Source of the DNA: Streptomyces sp. ISL-1
GTDB lineage: Bacteria > Actinomycetota > Actinomycetes > Streptomycetales > Streptomycetaceae
Assembly (NCBI RefSeq): GCF_018614585.1
Contig: NZ_JAGGOI010000004.1
Location: forward strand, 248,001 to 312,000
Direction of reading: 5' to 3'
DNA length: 64,000 bases
The stretch's first letter is position 1. Each line of letters begins with the position of its first letter. Below are positions 55,791 through 64,000 of this stretch, in pieces. The notes below the pieces were generated by a model. It was not told the DNA's origin, did no database searches, and saw only the letters and a list, made by a program, of their open reading frames with translations. The translations under genes were made by a program, and so were the position numbers.

Positions 55791-56777
55791 CTACTTGGGC
55801 GCTCCGACCAGCTTGCCCTGGGGAGATACCGCGTACCAGGTGCCGCCAACGCCCTGACCGTTGGTGTCACCGGCCTTGGCGTCGCCCGAGAAGGTATAGA
55901 TCGGCCAGCAGTCGATGGTCTGCTGCTTGATTCCGTCGGGCCGGCTGAAGGTGACAAAGCCCTTCTTGAGGATTCCCTCGGTGTCGTTCTTGGCTACGGG
56001 GTCGACAACCGGCCATTTCTTGAGGCATTCACCGGTGCAGGCCGTCTTCATGGGCCAGGCGGAGTCCTTCTTGAACCGGTAGACCGTCATACCGTTCTTG
56101 TCGACGATGATCTCGCCGAGCTTGGCGTCCTTACGGACCGAGAGTCCCGCCAGGTCGGCGGCCTCGCCGCCCGCTTCCTCAGCGGCGCCGTCGCCGTAAT
56201 CGCCGCCGGAGCCGACGCCCGCGCCACCGCCGGCCTTCTTGCCGTCGGGGGCGGAGGCGTACCAAGTGCCGCCCACGCCCTGGCCCTTGGCGTCGCCGGG
56301 CTTGGTGTCCTTGGCGAAGCGGTACATCGGCCAGCCACCGATGGTGAGCTGCTTGGAGCCATCAGCCCTGGTGACCTCGCCGATCAGCGAGGCGTCGGTG
56401 CCGGGGGCGGCAGAGGCGCCACCGGCGGCCACGACGGGCCATGCCTTCGCGCACTCACCTTCGCAATTGGACTTCGGCGGGCTGGCGGTGTCCTTGTCGA
56501 AGCGGTAAAGCGTGAAGCCGGCGCTGTCGGTGACGACCTTGCCGAGCTCCTTGCTGTCCCAGACGGCCAGTTGGCCGCCCGGCTTGGCGGCTGCCTGGTC
56601 TGCGGCGCCGGCGCCGTAGTCCGAACCGTAGCCGCCGTCGGCAGGGGCCGCCGGATTGGCCGCGCCGACCGCCTGACCATTGGGGTTCTCAACGCCCTTG
56701 TCCTGACCGCACGCCGTCGTCAGCGCGAGTACGGCCGTTGCAGTCACCGCGAGCGAGGCGTTCCGCCAGGTGTTCAT
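55791..56777 (-). CDS. SCO0930-family lipoprotein with secreted repeats
   Basis: The 328-residue lipoprotein (signal VLALTTACGQDKG, lipobox Cys near 23) has two tandem modules of the secreted repeat of unknown function (Lipoprotein_15). Each module has two halves: VDxxGxTxYRFxKD with CxGECxKxWPVV, then a block ending GVGGTWYA. The linker is rich in Gly, Ala and Tyr/Asp. It is anchored outside the membrane; a redox or metal role is often suspected but unproven. The ATG at 56777 has GGGAG 5 nt upstream, which is why the GTG two codons earlier is not used. Confidence 0.92.
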   Translation of the reverse strand: MNTWRNASLAVTATAVLALTTACGQDKGVENPNGQAVGAANPAAPADGGYGSDYGAGAADQAAAKPGGQLAVWDSKELGKVVTDSAGFTLYRFDKDTASPPKSNCEGECAKAWPVVAAGGASAAPGTDASLIGEVTRADGSKQLTIGGWPMYRFAKDTKPGDAKGQGVGGTWYASAPDGKKAGGGAGVGSGGDYGDGAAEEAGGEAADLAGLSVRKDAKLGEIIVDKNGMTVYRFKKDSAWPMKTACTGECLKKWPVVDPVAKNDTEGILKKGFVTFSRPDGIKQQTIDCWPIYTFSGDAKAGDTNGQGVGGTWYAVSPQGKLVGAPK

Positions 56778-56890
56778 GTCCACTCCCGTAATCCATCGAG
56801 CTTGCCTCGGCGCCTCGATGCGCCTTCATGGCCCTAGGTACGGACAGCGGTGGGCGATGTGTTCAACGCGTCTGAAAAAATCTTCTTGAG

Positions 56891-56902
56891 TCGCGATCGC
56901 GA
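56891..56902. promoter_or_regulatory. 12-bp palindrome upstream of the lipoprotein gene
   Basis: TCGCGATCGCGA is a perfect palindrome 113 nt upstream of the SCO0930-type start, in an otherwise A/T-rich promoter area. It may be an operator. Confidence 0.35.
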
Positions 56903-56980
56903 ATCGTCGAAATCCCCCCTCCACCAGAAGAATTCACCCCAAGACGGAATGGCTTGATCTCAACTGCACCACTGACTCCG

Positions 56981-57946
56981 TCAGTCACTCAGGGAGCCGA
57001 ACCGGTCGAGTGCGCCACGTACCTGTTCCCCCATCGACGCGCTGCCCTTGTGCCCCGAGTCGTCGACGACGACGAGTTCGGCTTCGGGCCAGGCGCGGCT
57101 CAGTTCCCATGCGGTGTCGAGCGGGCTGCTCAGGTCCAGCCGGCCGTGGAAGAGAACACCGGGAATTCCCTTGAGCCGATCCGCGTCGCGCAGCAGGGCG
57201 TCCTCTTCCAACCAGGCACCATTCGCGAAGTAGTGGGAGGCGATCCGTACGAGCGCCAGTCGCGCGGCCGAGGGGCGGCCGCTGTAGGGACTGGACCCGC
57301 CCTGGGGTTCCAGGGACAGTACGGCGTCCTCCCACCGGCACCACTCGGCGGCGGCCCGCTCCCGTACGCCACTGTCGGAATCCGCCATCAGGCGCGCGTA
57401 GGCGGCGACGAGATCGCCGTCGCGGTCGGCCTCGGGGACGCCGGACCGGAAGCGCTCATGCTCCTCGGGGAAGAACCGCGCGACGCCGCCGTAGAGCCAG
57501 TCGATCTCCGACCGCCGGGTTGTCGTGACTCCGTTGACGACGATCTGGGACACCCGCCGAGGATGCCGCTCGGCGTACGCGAGGAGCAGCGTCGAGCCCC
57601 AGGATCCGCCGAAGAGCAGCCAGCGCTCGATGCCCAGGTGCTCCCGCAGCTGTTCCATGTCGGCGAGGAGGTGGCCGGTGGTGTTGTGGGTCAGGCCGGA
57701 TTCCGGATCGGCGGCGTGCGGCGTACTGCGGCCGCAGCCGCGCTGGTCGAAGAGGACGACGCGGTAGCGGTCCGGGTCGAAGTAGCCGCGTACGCCGGTG
57801 GAGCACCCGGAGCCCGGACCGCCGTGGACGACGAGGGCAGGTTTACCGTCGGGGTTGCCGCAGACCTCCCAGTGGACGAGGTGTCCGTCGCCGACATCGA
57901 GCATCCCCTGTGCGTACGGTTCGATCGGCGGATACAGCTCCGACAT
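56981..57946 (-). CDS. pip: Proline iminopeptidase
   Basis: The 321-residue alpha/beta hydrolase has the family signatures HGGPGSGCS (oxyanion), FDQRGCGRSTPHA, the nucleophile GGSWGSTLLLAYAERHP, the acid-loop region LFHGRLDLSSPLD and the catalytic His in VDDSGHKGS. It cleaves N-terminal proline from peptides in the cytosol. AAGGAG precedes the ATG. The frame runs further upstream but without codon bias. Confidence 0.95.
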   Translation of the reverse strand: MSELYPPIEPYAQGMLDVGDGHLVHWEVCGNPDGKPALVVHGGPGSGCSTGVRGYFDPDRYRVVLFDQRGCGRSTPHAADPESGLTHNTTGHLLADMEQLREHLGIERWLLFGGSWGSTLLLAYAERHPRRVSQIVVNGVTTTRRSEIDWLYGGVARFFPEEHERFRSGVPEADRDGDLVAAYARLMADSDSGVRERAAAEWCRWEDAVLSLEPQGGSSPYSGRPSAARLALVRIASHYFANGAWLEEDALLRDADRLKGIPGVLFHGRLDLSSPLDTAWELSRAWPEAELVVVDDSGHKGSASMGEQVRGALDRFGSLSD

Positions 57947-58221
57947 GCCTGTGCTCCTTGTCTGCCGGGACGGCTGCCGTCCCGGGAGCCCTCCCGGTCC
58001 CACGCTCGCCGGCACCGGCCGAGCCATCTTCCGGCACCGGAGACGACGCCGCGACACGCCCGGGCGGTGCGCCCGCACGGGGGACATCGATACCCCATTC
58101 GCGCGACAGCGATCGCGTGGGGGTAACAGCCCCTCTTAGCGTTTCGGTCATCGAGGCGCATTCTCTGCCTTTTGTGGAAATCCGTTCCGCAGCTGCTCCT
58201 CGGAGACCCGGAGGAATGTCC

Positions 58222-58764
58222 ATGCGTGCGATACGTGCCGCATCCGCCGCTCTGCTGGGAGTGGCCTCATTCACGCTGACCACCCCCACCGCGGTGGCAA
58301 CCGACAACCAGGTGACATCGCCCGTCTTCAGCGTCAGCCCCGCGACCGTCGCGCCGGGCGGGCGTGTCACTCTCTCCGCCAGCGGATGCAACACCACGGC
58401 AACCGCCACATCCGGGGTCTTCGACACCGTCTCCATCCGTCTGGGCACCTCGACCACGGCCGTTGTCGACTCCGACGCCAGAGTCGGCGGGCAGTACTCG
58501 GTCCAGTTCAACTGCCCCGGGCAGGGGACCGGATCGTTCAACATCACCATCGCGGGCGGAAGGTCCACTCCGACCATCGGCAGCACCGCAACCACCGGAA
58601 CCACCACCACCGCCACCGCGCCCGGAGCCGTCAGGGGCGGGCTCGGCGGCAGCATCGCCGGGCTGAACGCCGGACAGCTCGCGGCCGGCACCGCACTGGT
58701 CGTGGCCGCGGCCACGGCCACCATCTTCCTCGTCCGCAGGCGCGCGGAGGGCCGTCGGCACTGA
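58222..58764 (+). CDS. Secreted protein with Ig-like domain and C-terminal anchor
   Basis: The 180-residue protein has a Sec signal peptide (AASAALLGVASFTLTTPTAVA), a single beta-rich domain with Cys56 and Cys98 (probably a disulfide), a Thr-rich linker, and a tail: GLGGS (140-144), a hydrophobic helix, then RRR (172-174). The tail aligns without gaps to that of the convergent Asn/Gly-rich protein. Sequence, Cys spacing (42 in both) and tail show they are paralogues. No LPXTG is present. GGAGG lies 7 nt before the second ATG, which I use. Confidence 0.88.
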   Translation: MRAIRAASAALLGVASFTLTTPTAVATDNQVTSPVFSVSPATVAPGGRVTLSASGCNTTATATSGVFDTVSIRLGTSTTAVVDSDARVGGQYSVQFNCPGQGTGSFNITIAGGRSTPTIGSTATTGTTTTATAPGAVRGGLGGSIAGLNAGQLAAGTALVVAAATATIFLVRRRAEGRRH

Positions 58765-58797
58765 GGGCTGTGCCCCGTATCGCTCTGTCTTGATACG

Positions 58798-58858
58798 CCC
58801 GGATACGCCCGTCGCCCCGAGTCCTGAGCCAGGACTCGGGGCGACGGGCGTATCCGGG
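58798..58858. terminator. Perfect 29-bp bidirectional hairpin
   Basis: Arms 58798-58826 and 58830-58858 are perfectly complementary over 29 bp with an AGC loop. It lies between the two convergent paralogous surface-protein genes. Confidence 0.92.
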
Positions 58859-58874
58859 AGGTTCATTCAGCCGG

Positions 58875-60017
58875 TCAGATGTGAGGGCTGCTGACCGTAC
58901 GGCGGCGACGGACGATGAAGAAGCTGCCGCCCACGGCCGCGATGAGCACCAGGCCGGCGCCGATCGCCATCTCGGTGGAGCTGGGACCGACGGACCCGCC
59001 GAGACCGCCGAGCGCGCCCTTGGCTGCGAGCACGGTGAACTGCTGGGTTGCCACCTGCGCGTTGTCACTGCACCTGACCGCCAGGTTGTACTGACCCGGC
59101 GCCGCGTCGTTGTGGACTCGCGCGGTGGCGGTCGCAGTGCCCACGGAGAGATTGGTCTGAGGGAAGGCGTTGGACGTAACCGTGCCACCACGGGTGCAGC
59201 CCCGGGCCGTGATCGTCAGGGTGCCGCCCTGGTGTACGGACTGCGGGTTGACGGTGACGCCCAGGGCACTGGTGCCACCCAGACCGCCGACCAGGGGGCC
59301 TGGGCCGATGTCAAGCCGGCCGATACCGCCCAGGTTGTTGTTCCCCCGGCCGTTGTTGTTCCGATCGTTGTTGTTCCGGCCGTTGTTGTTCCGGTCGTTG
59401 TTGTTCCGGTCGTTGTTGTTGCCTCGGCCGTTGTTGTCCCGATCGTTGTTGTTGTCGTTGTTGTTCCCCCGGCCGTTGTTGTTGCCCTGGTTGTTGTTGT
59501 CCCCCCGGCCGTTGTTGTTGTCGTTGTTGTTCCCCTGGTTGTTGTTGTTCCCCTGGTTGTTGTTGTCCCCTCGACCGTTGTTGTTGTTGTCCCCTCGACC
59601 GTTGTTGTTGTTGTCCCCTCGACCGTTGTTGTTGTTGTCCCCGCGGCCGTTGTTGTTGCCCTGGTTGTTGTTGTTGTTCCCTTCGTTGTTGTTGCCCTGG
59701 TTGTTGTCCCCTCGGCCGTTGTTGTTCCCTTCGTTGTTGTTCCCTCGGCCGTTGCCTCCTTGGTTGTTGTCTCCTCGGCCGATGCCCCCCAGGTTGTTAT
59801 CCCCCCGGCCGTTACCGCCCTGGCTGGTATCCCCAAGAATGGTGCCAAGACGACCGGTGTCCCCTTGATTGGTGTCCCCCAGAATGGTGCCCCCCAGATT
59901 GTTGTCAATCTGACCGTTTCCCCCTGGATCGACGTCGCCGCCCGCGGCGGCCGGCGGAGCAGAGAGCGCGACGGCCGCGATGGCGGCCGCGGCCACTGCG
60001 AGAGAGCGTGCTTGCAT
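58875..60017 (-). CDS. Asn/Gly-rich repeat surface protein with Ig-like domain and C-terminal anchor
   Basis: The 380-residue protein has a signal peptide (LAVAAAAIAAVALSAPPAAA), a stalk of about 160 residues made of N, G, R and D with eight GRGD copies, then an Ig-like domain (about 252-332) with Cys274 and Cys316, and a tail: GLGGS (338-342), a hydrophobic helix and RRRR. The stalk is likely disordered and long, holding the domain away from the surface, or forming fibres. It is convergent with its short paralogue and divergent from a class F sortase gene 309 bp away. GGAGGG precedes the ATG. Confidence 0.88.
   Translation of the reverse strand: MQARSLAVAAAAIAAVALSAPPAAAGGDVDPGGNGQIDNNLGGTILGDTNQGDTGRLGTILGDTSQGGNGRGDNNLGGIGRGDNNQGGNGRGNNNEGNNNGRGDNNQGNNNEGNNNNNQGNNNGRGDNNNNGRGDNNNNGRGDNNNNGRGDNNNQGNNNNQGNNNDNNNGRGDNNNQGNNNGRGNNNDNNNDRDNNGRGNNNDRNNNDRNNNGRNNNDRNNNGRGNNNLGGIGRLDIGPGPLVGGLGGTSALGVTVNPQSVHQGGTLTITARGCTRGGTVTSNAFPQTNLSVGTATATARVHNDAAPGQYNLAVRCSDNAQVATQQFTVLAAKGALGGLGGSVGPSSTEMAIGAGLVLIAAVGGSFFIVRRRRTVSSPHI
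59328..59816 (-). repeat. Asn-codon-rich repeat tract in the surface protein
   Basis: The coding strand is built from AAC runs and GGC/CGN/GGG/GAC codons. Within it, 59565-59636 holds three consecutive 24-bp units, each encoding NNNNGRGD. The tract has far lower GC than the window and is prone to length change by slippage. Confidence 0.92.
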
Positions 60018-60326
60018 CGTGAACCCTCCTGTGGAAGACGCCCCAAAGCGGCGCTCCGGGAGATTCGACGAGTACGCCTTCCACGACGAACACTCACTGG
60101 GACCGACAACCCACGCATTTCGGCACTGGTCCACCCCAGTGAGCCGACACGCCGACGACACGCCGGAGGGCCTGACGGAGCCGCAGGTCACAGACCGTCA
60201 GAACATTTATCTGCCTAAATACTCGGATGGGGCATCGCTCCGTGCCCACCACCCGTTCGCCCCTCTCTCCTCGCCGTGTGGACAGGGCGCGCTTAGCGTG
60301 CTCACAGAGGCCACGAAGGGAGAACC
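60018..60326. other. Divergent promoter region, surface protein / sortase
   Basis: 309 bp without a gene. An A/T-rich stretch (AACATTTATCTGCCTAAATA, from 60203) may contain promoters for the sortase and surface-protein genes. No operator palindrome stands out. Confidence 0.5.
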
Positions 60327-60980
60327 ATGCGCCTGCACTACGGCGACTCGGAGAAGAAGAGGCGCTCACCCTGGGGCGTGCTGGCCCTCGCCTTGCTCAG
60401 CGGAATCGCCATGATAAGGAATGGCGCGGATGTCTCCCTCGGGCCGCCCCAGCCGGCCGCTGCCGCATCGATCGCCGGTCGTGGCCAGGGCGAGACGTTC
60501 CTCCCGTTCAACCTCGAGCCGCTCGCGTACGCCCCCGCGGAACGCGTGCGGATCCCGGCGATCGGCGTGGACGCTCCGGTGATGAACGTGGGCCTGGACA
60601 AGGACGGCTGGATCGCCCCGCCGCCCGCGCACGAATCCAATATGGCGGGCTGGTACCAGAACGGCATCGCCCCCGGCCAGCGCGGCACGGCGGTCGTCGT
60701 AGGCCATGTCGACAACCTGTCGGGGCCCGCCGTCTTCTACGGCCTCGGCTCCATCCAGAAGGGTCAGCACGTCGAGGTGAGCCGCTTCGACGGCAAGACC
60801 GTGGTCTTCGAGGTGTACGGCGTCGAGGTGTTCTCCAAGCAGGACTTCCCCGGCTCCCAGGTGTACGGCGACACAGGGCAGGCGGAGCTGCGGGTGATCA
60901 CCTGCGGCGGCGGCTACACCAAGGCGAACGGCTACTCCGGGAACGTCGTCGTGTTCGGGCGGATGGTCAGGATCCGCTGA
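60327..60980 (+). CDS. Class F sortase
   Basis: The 217-residue protein has a basic N-terminus, one membrane helix (WGVLALALLSGIAMI), an Ala/Pro linker and a sortase domain with RVRIPAIGVDAPVMNVGLD, the catalytic His127 in VVGHVDN and Cys193 in VITCGGGYTKANGYSGN. I could not identify the usual catalytic Arg. Class F sortases are typical of actinomycetes and their substrates are mostly unknown. The two proteins encoded beside it, with a shared GLGGS-helix-Arg tail, are candidate partners. A GGGAGAACC site precedes the ATG. Confidence 0.9.
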   Translation: MRLHYGDSEKKRRSPWGVLALALLSGIAMIRNGADVSLGPPQPAAAASIAGRGQGETFLPFNLEPLAYAPAERVRIPAIGVDAPVMNVGLDKDGWIAPPPAHESNMAGWYQNGIAPGQRGTAVVVGHVDNLSGPAVFYGLGSIQKGQHVEVSRFDGKTVVFEVYGVEVFSKQDFPGSQVYGDTGQAELRVITCGGGYTKANGYSGNVVVFGRMVRIR

Positions 60981-61048
60981 TCCAGGCCCTTGTGCGAAAG
61001 CCGCCGAGTCACCGCCGCGTGACCGCCGGGCAGCAGCCGCCACGCGGT

Positions 61049-61888
61049 TCAGCGGCGCGGAACGGTGATGCGGTACCCGGCGTCAAGCAGCTCGGGCAGA
61101 TAGCGGCGCAGCGCGGCGACGCTCTGCGAGCGGTCGCCGCCCGCGTCGTGCGACAGGACGACGACGCCGGGCCCCGCACCGTTCAGCACCCGGCGGACGA
61201 TTGTCTTCGTTCCGGGCTCGGTCCAGTCGCGGGTGTCGAGGGTCCAGGCCAGCGGCTCCATGCCGAGCTGCGCGCCGATCTCGAAGGAGTGCTTGTTCCA
61301 GGCTCCGAAGGGGGCCCGGTACCAGAGCGGCGGGGAGCCCGTCGTCTCCTCGATCACTTCGCTGGTACGGCTCAGCTCGTCGCGGATCCGGGACGGCGGG
61401 AGCTTCGGGATCAGCGGGTGCGACCAGGTGTGGTTGCCGACGACATGCCCGTCGTCGGCCATCTCACAGATCAGATCTCGGTTGTCCGCTGCCATCTCGC
61501 CGCAGACGAAGAACATCGCGGGCACCTGGTACTTGCGCAGGGTGCTCAGGATGTCCGGCGTGTAGCGGGGATCGGGGCCGTCGTCGAAGGTGAGCACCAT
61601 GGTGCGCCCGGCCTCCGCCATCTTCAGGATGGGCTGCCGGCGCACGGGTGGCATCGCGCGGCCGAATCTCGGCGGAGAGATCGCCGTCATGGGCTGCAGC
61701 CGGTAGGCCGATGCCTTGACCGGCCGGTGTGCGACGGCCCGGGGACCCCCCACTGGGAGCGCTGCCTCGGTGCCGGCGGCGGTCGGCGCCCGTTCGGTGA
61801 AGAGCAGCCCGGCGGTGGCGGCTGCGCCGAGGCAGGCGCCGAGGCGCATCACCGACCGACGCCCCGGGAGCATCTGATCCTTTTTCAT
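61049..61888 (-). CDS. Exported polysaccharide deacetylase (NodB domain)
   Basis: The 279-residue protein has a twin-arginine type leader (LPGRRSVMRLGACLGAAATA) and a NodB homology domain: MVLTFDDGPDPRYTPDIL (motif 1, catalytic Asp), GHVVGNHTWSHPLIP (metal His pair), WYRAPFGAWN (motif 3), AWTLDTRDW (motif 4) and VVLSHD (motif 5). It should deacetylate a wall or extracellular glycan outside the cell. The ATG at 61888 is chosen because it places the Arg pair close to the N-terminus; the frame remains open upstream. Confidence 0.9.
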   Translation of the reverse strand: MKKDQMLPGRRSVMRLGACLGAAATAGLLFTERAPTAAGTEAALPVGGPRAVAHRPVKASAYRLQPMTAISPPRFGRAMPPVRRQPILKMAEAGRTMVLTFDDGPDPRYTPDILSTLRKYQVPAMFFVCGEMAADNRDLICEMADDGHVVGNHTWSHPLIPKLPPSRIRDELSRTSEVIEETTGSPPLWYRAPFGAWNKHSFEIGAQLGMEPLAWTLDTRDWTEPGTKTIVRRVLNGAGPGVVVLSHDAGGDRSQSVAALRRYLPELLDAGYRITVPRR

Positions 61889-61980
61889 GACCAACTGCTC
61901 GCACGGCTGACGCCCCGGGCACCCCATCAACACCGGTAATACAAGCGAAAGCACCCGATGGGAGCAGCGGGACGGCTCGG

Positions 61981-62025
61981 GTCCACCGGCTCCGGCCACA
62001 GGGCTCAGGTCCACCGGCTCCGGCC
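61981..62025. repeat. 17-bp direct repeat downstream of lysX
   Basis: GTCCACCGGCTCCGGCC occurs at 61981-61997 and 62009-62025, 28 nt apart, in the gap between lysX and the deacetylase gene. Confidence 0.8.
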
Positions 62026-62039
62026 GCCGGTTCAGGCCG

Positions 62040-64000
62040 TCAGCTGCGGCGCACCAGCGGGAAGGGCAGCGTCTCGCGGATGGTCAGCCCGGTGAGGAAC
62101 ATGACGAGCCGGTCGACTCCGATGCCGAGACCTCCCGTCGGCGGCATGGCGTACTCAAGCGCGCCCAGGAAGTCCTCGTCGAGCTCCATTGCCTCCGGGT
62201 CGCCTCCGGCGGCGAGCAGCGACTGGGCGGTGAGCCTGCGCCGCTGCTCCACGGGGTCGGTCAACTCCGAGTAGGCAGTGCCCAGTTCCGTACCGAAGGC
62301 CACCAGGTCCCAGCGTTCGGCGAGCCGTGGGTCGCGGCGGTGCTGGCGAGTGAGCGGGGAGACGTCGGTCGGGAAGTCCTTGTAGAAGGTGGGCATCCTG
62401 GTCCGCTCCTCGACGAGGCGCTCGTACATTTCGAGCACCACGTCGCCGCGGGTGTCGTCGGGGATGTGCGGGACGCCGGCCCGGTCGCAGAGTCGGCGCA
62501 GCACGGCCTCGTCGGTGTCGGCGTCGACCTCCTCGCCGAGCGCCTCGGACACCGCTCCGTACAACGTCTTGACCGGCCAGGGGCCGGAGATGTCGTGAGC
62601 GACGAGTTTGCCGTCCGGGCCGGCATTGTGCGCGATCGGGGCGCCGAACGCCGCGGTGGCCGCGCCCTGGATCAGCTCACGGGTCAGATCGAGCATCACG
62701 TCGTAGTCGGCGAAGGCCTGATATGCCTCCAGCATCGTGAACTCGGGGTTGTGCTTGTAGGAGACGCCTTCGTTGCGGAAGGTGCGGCCCAGCTCGAAGA
62801 CCTTCTCCATGCCGCCCACGCACAGCCGCTTGAGATACAGCTCGGGCGCGATGCGCAGATACAGGTCGAGGTCATAGGCGTTGATGTGGGTGGTGAAGGG
62901 GCGGGCATTGGCGCCGCCGTGGATCTGCTGGAGCATCGGCGTCTCGACCTCGAGATAGCCGCGGTCCAGCAGTCCCTGGCGCAGTGCCTGGACGGCGGTG
63001 GACCGGTGGCGTACGACATCGCGGGCCTCGGGGCTCGACACCAGGTCGAGATAGCGGCGGCGGACCCGGGCCTCGGGGTCCGCCAGGCCGTGACGCTTGT
63101 CGGGCAGCGGGCGCAGGCATTTGCCGGTCAGCCGCCACTCGGTCACGAAGACGGAGATCTCGCCCTTGTCGCTGGCGCCGATCTCGCCGCCGGCGGTGAT
63201 GTGGTCGCCGAGGTCGACGACGGAGGTGAAGTCCTTCAGCAGGCCTTGACCGCAGTCCTCACGGGTGAGAGCGAGCTGAAGGTCGCCGGACCAGTCGCGC
63301 AGTACGGCGAAGACGACGCCGCCGAGATCGCGTACGGCCATCACGCGCCCGGCGACGGTGGCCTTGCGGCCGGTGCGGGTGCCGGGTTCGAGTGTGGGGG
63401 TCTCGGCCCGGATCTCGGCGAGGGTGTCTGTCGGCCGGGCGATGCCTACCGGGTAGGGGTCGGTGCCGTTGGCGCGCAGCCGCTCCAGCTTGCGGTGGCG
63501 GATCCGCACCTGCTCCGGCAGCCGCTTCGCCCCCGTCGCGTCGGGCGAGTCCGGACCCACCAGGCCGAGCGCGTCGATGGACGGCAGCCCCTCCGTGGTG
63601 ACGGGGGTGACCGCGCCCTTGGGCCGTCCCTTGCCGTTGCCCCAGAGCTTGCGCAGGCTCGGTACGGAGACGAAGCCCTCGGCGATCCCGGAGGCGAGGC
63701 CCACACGGGCGAGGGAGCCGGCGTCGCCGTAGCACAGGAAACGCGGATACCACTCGGGCTGGTACTTGACGTTGGACCGGTAAAGGGCTTCCAGCTGCCA
63801 CCACTTGGAGAAGAAGAGGAGCAGCCTGCGCCAGATCCGCAGGACGGGGCCCGCGCCGATGCGGGCGCCCTCCTCGAAGGCGGAGCGGAAGACGGCGAAG
63901 TTGAGGGAGACCCGGCGGATGCCGAGCCGGGACACATGGGCGCACAGCTCGGCGACCATGAACTCCACGACGCCGTTGGGCGCGGTGCGGTCCCGGCGCA
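62040..64000 (-). CDS. lysX: Bifunctional lysylphosphatidylglycerol synthase / lysyl-tRNA synthetase (5' end beyond window)
   Basis: About 653 residues are visible and the frame is still open at base 64000, so the N-terminus is outside. The first part ([13 protein letters not shown], then [20 protein letters not shown]) is the MprF-like phosphatidylglycerol lysyltransferase domain. From about 63550 downward follows a class II lysyl-tRNA synthetase with an OB fold ([21 protein letters not shown]), motif 2 ([20 protein letters not shown]) and motif 3 ([15 protein letters not shown]). LysX makes Lys-tRNA and transfers Lys to membrane lipid, giving resistance to cationic peptides. The upstream flippase helices expected in LysX are not visible here. 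Confidence 0.95.
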   Translation of the reverse strand, partial: RRDRTAPNGVVEFMVAELCAHVSRLGIRRVSLNFAVFRSAFEEGARIGAGPVLRIWRRLLLFFSKWWQLEALYRSNVKYQPEWYPRFLCYGDAGSLARVGLASGIAEGFVSVPSLRKLWGNGKGRPKGAVTPVTTEGLPSIDALGLVGPDSPDATGAKRLPEQVRIRHRKLERLRANGTDPYPVGIARPTDTLAEIRAETPTLEPGTRTGRKATVAGRVMAVRDLGGVVFAVLRDWSGDLQLALTREDCGQGLLKDFTSVVDLGDHITAGGEIGASDKGEISVFVTEWRLTGKCLRPLPDKRHGLADPEARVRRRYLDLVSSPEARDVVRHRSTAVQALRQGLLDRGYLEVETPMLQQIHGGANARPFTTHINAYDLDLYLRIAPELYLKRLCVGGMEKVFELGRTFRNEGVSYKHNPEFTMLEAYQAFADYDVMLDLTRELIQGAATAAFGAPIAHNAGPDGKLVAHDISGPWPVKTLYGAVSEALGEEVDADTDEAVLRRLCDRAGVPHIPDDTRGDVVLEMYERLVEERTRMPTFYKDFPTDVSPLTRQHRRDPRLAERWDLVAFGTELGTAYSELTDPVEQRRRLTAQSLLAAGGDPEAMELDEDFLGALEYAMPPTGGLGIGVDRLVMFLTGLTIRETLPFPLVRRS

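Noticed and set aside
59340..59760. CRISPR-like regular repeats
   Set aside because: The repeats are trinucleotide-based, of uneven length, with no unique spacers, and lie inside a protein-coding frame; no cas genes are present.
58881..60218. Plus-strand frames with long Val/Leu/Pro-rich repeats opposite the Asn/Gly stalk
   Set aside because: They are antisense translations of the AAC-rich tract. The minus strand has the signal peptide, ribosome binding site, Ig-like domain and anchor.
58740..60980. LPXTG or LAXTG sorting signals in the surface proteins next to the sortase
   Set aside because: Neither protein contains such a pentapeptide before its hydrophobic tail; GLGGS is offered only as a hypothesis.

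Overview
The window is high-GC actinobacterial DNA and almost certainly comes from Streptomyces or a close relative. Support for this includes strong third-position G/C bias, frequent ATGA/GTGA overlaps between genes, several probable leaderless genes, a melC1-melC2 tyrosinase pair, the ergothioneine genes egtABCD, a class F sortase, an SCO0930-type lipoprotein, and a LysX-type lysyl-tRNA synthetase fusion. The mixture of catabolic islands, paralogues of housekeeping genes (a clpX without clpP, a lone hemC, a second-type sdhCAB) and many gene relics looks like a chromosome arm rather than the core. From memory, the order egt / ols / sdhBAC / LysR / GGDEF-EAL / SCO0930-type lipoprotein resembles the SCO09xx part of the S. 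coelicolor left arm; I could not check this. I saw no rRNA, tRNA, CRISPR array or intact insertion sequence.

Layout. 0.1-5.4 kb: a hypothetical protein, a methyltransferase/SnoaL-like pair, a membrane protein and a TetR regulator that share an 18-bp palindromic operator, and a DJ-1/PfpI protein. 5.4-13.4 kb: a potassium region with kdpF-A-B-C preceded by a 27-residue membrane peptide, a fragment of an RCK (TrkA-N) protein, and a KimA-like APC permease; kdpDE is not here. 13.4-20.4 kb: a full tetronate (threonate/erythronate) catabolic cluster, ltnD-otnK-otnC-MFS-otnI-denD-GntR, broken by an internal hairpin. 20.4-32.5 kb: mixed single genes (pirin, TPR, Tm-1-like, Vms1/Rv2629-like, VOC, flavin disulfide oxidoreductase, thioredoxin, thiolase, LacI, PemK-like) separated by decayed gene pieces. 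32.8-38.8 kb: egtABCD, whose 3' end overlaps antisense the end of an ornithine-lipid type olsB-olsA pair. 38.9-46.3 kb: an orphan sugar-binding lipoprotein, hemC, clpX paralogue, a TetR with an extra C-terminal domain, dodecin, a HAD protein and an LLM oxidoreductase. 46.5-52.5 kb: tyrosinase, sdhCAB and a LysR regulator. 52.6-56.8 kb: a methyltransferase overlapping a PAS-GGDEF-EAL protein, and the SCO0930-type lipoprotein. 57-64 kb: proline iminopeptidase, two convergent paralogous wall/membrane proteins (one with a long Asn/Gly stalk), a class F sortase, a polysaccharide deacetylase, and a lysX gene cut by the window end.

How parts may work together. The otn cluster should turn four-carbon sugar acids into DHAP. 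Kdp and the KimA-like permease probably both import potassium. The egt genes make the thiol ergothioneine from histidine and gamma-glutamylcysteine. The block at 58.2-61 kb (two proteins with an identically spaced GLGGS / membrane segment / Arg tail plus a sortase lacking any LPXTG partner nearby) is my best candidate for an undescribed surface-display system. The paired TetR operators and the pile of gene relics are the next most notable signals.
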